Assembly: GCA_964411505.1 (NCBI GenBank)
Contig: CAYPLH010000103.1
Coordinates: 1-7,539, forward strand
Direction of reading: 5' to 3'
Source of the DNA: CAYPLH01 sp964411505
GTDB lineage: Bacteria; Bacillota; Clostridia; CAYPLH01; DUMO01
DNA length: 7,539 nucleotides
A model generated the notes under the pieces. The model was not told where the DNA came from. It saw only the letters and a program-made list of their open reading frames with translations, and did not search any database. This document shows, one piece after another, positions 6,881-7,539 of this stretch (positions are counted from its first letter, which is position 1; each line of letters opens with the position of its first letter). Made by a program: the position numbers and the translations under genes.

Positions 6881-6910
6881 TTGCACATGGAACATACATT
6901 CGCGTATAAT
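6881..6910 (+). promoter_or_regulatory. Promoter of the WYL-like/yolD operon
   Basis: TTGCAC (6881-6886) and a perfect TATAAT (6905-6910) are 18 bp apart, which fits a sigma-A promoter with a weak -35 box. Transcription would start near 6917 and give a short leader before the ribosome binding site AAAGGTG. A LexA-box-like element fills the spacer. Confidence 0.6.
6889..6902 (+). promoter_or_regulatory. LexA (SOS) box-like operator between -35 and -10
   Basis: GGAACATACATTCG matches the Bacillus LexA box CGAACATATGTTCG at 11 of 14 positions and keeps GAAC at the left and TTCG at the right. Its place between the promoter boxes suits repression, and YolD-family genes are commonly SOS-controlled. 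A further perfect inverted repeat, ACATTCG (6896-6902) with CGAATGT (6920-6926), brackets the -10 box and may be a second or overlapping operator. Confidence 0.5.
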
Positions 6911-6945
6911 AAAAACAAACGAATGTTCTGTAAAAGGTGATTGCT

Positions 6946-7191
6946 ATGATTAAAACACTCCATAAATGTTCCCAACATCATATCCCTGCCACTATAATAT
7001 ATCTTGACCAAATCGGGCAAATTACACAAAGAACCATAATTGTAAAGAGAATGAGCGATCAATGTATTTATGCATACTGCTTATTAAGAAAGCAATCAAG
7101 AATCTTTGACATTGATAGAATACTAGCAGCAGAGAAAGGAATATTACATCATGAGCGGAAACAAAATCAACAAACTTACTCCTGGAGCTAA
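6946..7191 (+). CDS. Small WYL-like domain protein upstream of yolD
   Basis: An 81-residue protein resembling the short WYL-like proteins often found next to yolD in Bacillales. It has a compact beta-rich core: PATIIYLDQIGQITQRTIIV, then IYAYCLLRKQSRIFDIDRILAAE, where AYC, RKQ and the IFDIDRIL strand match the family pattern. WYL domains are thought to bind ligands such as nucleic acid and to control genes, often in stress or defence settings; the role of this short form is unknown. I chose ATG 6946 because AAAGGTG (6933-6939) is correctly spaced before it; the GTG at 6937 overlaps that site. It is first in an SOS-type operon, and its last 41 bp overlap the yolD-family gene, so expression is probably coupled. 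Confidence 0.7.
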   Translation: MIKTLHKCSQHHIPATIIYLDQIGQITQRTIIVKRMSDQCIYAYCLLRKQSRIFDIDRILAAEKGILHHERKQNQQTYSWS

Positions 7192-7489
7192 TTTAATGTG
7201 GGAATCAAGTCGATTCATGCTCCCGCAACATAAAGATTTAATAGTAGAGTTGAGAAAAGAAGAAAATAGACAGCCAAAGCCAACTCTATCAGAAGAAGCA
7301 ATTAATGAGATAGCAAAAATCATCCAAGAGAGCTTTAATGATAGATTATATATTAAGTTAACTATATATGACCCTTACGATAATTACACTTTATCTGGGC
7401 ATGTTGAAAAAATGGACTTTATTAATGGAAAGATAAAAATTAAGAACATTTGGATTAAATTTATAGATATTATTGAAGCAGGGTATTAG
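7151..7489 (+). CDS. YolD-like family protein
   Basis: A 112-residue protein with the YolD signature: KLTPGANLMWESSRFMLPQHK near the N-terminus, a helical middle (SEEAINEIAKIIQESF) and a beta-rich end (IKLTIYDPYDNYTLSGHVEKMD, KIKIKNIWIKFIDIIEA). YolD proteins are usually encoded beside UvrX/YqjW-type Y-family DNA polymerases and are linked to the SOS response; they are thought to help translesion synthesis, but the mechanism is unsettled. The polymerase gene is not in the window; it could lie past the right edge or be absent. ATG 7151 has AAAGGA (7135-7140) 10 nt upstream, inside the preceding gene. Length is normal for the family. Confidence 0.85.
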   Translation: MSGNKINKLTPGANLMWESSRFMLPQHKDLIVELRKEENRQPKPTLSEEAINEIAKIIQESFNDRLYIKLTIYDPYDNYTLSGHVEKMDFINGKIKIKNIWIKFIDIIEAGY

Positions 7490-7539
7490 TAATACAAATA
7501 TAGGCTATTTTTATGCGTATTGGTAACACAAGGTAATCC
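7490..7539. other. Right-edge non-coding sequence
   Basis: Fifty bases after the yolD-family stop. No terminator hairpin, promoter or gene start can be supported before the window ends. A GCGTAT word at 7514-7519 is too short to link with the repeats upstream of the recombinase. Confidence 0.4.

Noticed and set aside
226..7062. Several antisense open frames of 60-110 codons
   Set aside because: They lie opposite clear + strand genes, lack ribosome binding sites and have no protein-like features.

Overview
The window is low-GC DNA from a member of the Bacillota, most likely Bacillales (Bacillaceae or Planococcaceae). The grounds are strong AGGAGG-type ribosome binding sites, stem-plus-U-tract terminators, a YolD-family gene behind a Bacillus-type SOS box, and PKD/Ig-domain surface-protein architecture. 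The species cannot be fixed. All supported genes are on the + strand.

Layout. (1) Positions 2-2350 hold the 3' part of a large gene for a modular extracellular protein (Gly-rich hinge, Ig/Fn3-like and PKD-like domains, Pro-rich linker). It enters from the left edge and ends at a strong terminator at 2369-2404. (2) Positions 2405-2669 are non-coding. They hold two AT-rich palindromes, an orphan ribosome binding site, a 28-bp dif-like 11-6-11 site at 2548-2575, and three exact copies of the 12-mer ATTGCGTATAAT, the last touching the ribosome binding site of the next gene. (3) Positions 2670-3545 encode a XerC/D-like tyrosine recombinase with the full catalytic set but no ordinary start codon where the ribosome binding site and protein similarity put the start. 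(4) Positions 3587-6690 encode a BcgI-like (type IIB) restriction-modification pair: a fused nuclease/adenine methyltransferase (A subunit) and a two-TRD specificity protein (B subunit), overlapping by 31 bp. (5) Positions 6691-6870 hold an orphan reading frame with one predicted membrane helix and no start signal, running into a terminator. (6) Positions 6881-7489 are a small SOS-type operon: a LexA-box-like promoter, a short WYL-like gene and a YolD-family gene overlapping by 41 bp.

Working together. Recombinase, A subunit and B subunit run in one direction with a 41-bp gap and then an overlap, and no terminator between them, so they probably form one transcription unit. The A subunit should cut and methylate DNA only in complex with the B subunit, so no separate HsdR is needed. 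The repeats and dif-like site just upstream of the recombinase are the best candidates for its binding and strand-exchange sites. My inference is that recombinase plus R-M is a mobile defence cassette set between a surface-protein gene and an SOS operon, with damaged sequence at its edges. The least ordinary part is the 2548-2675 control/recombination region.
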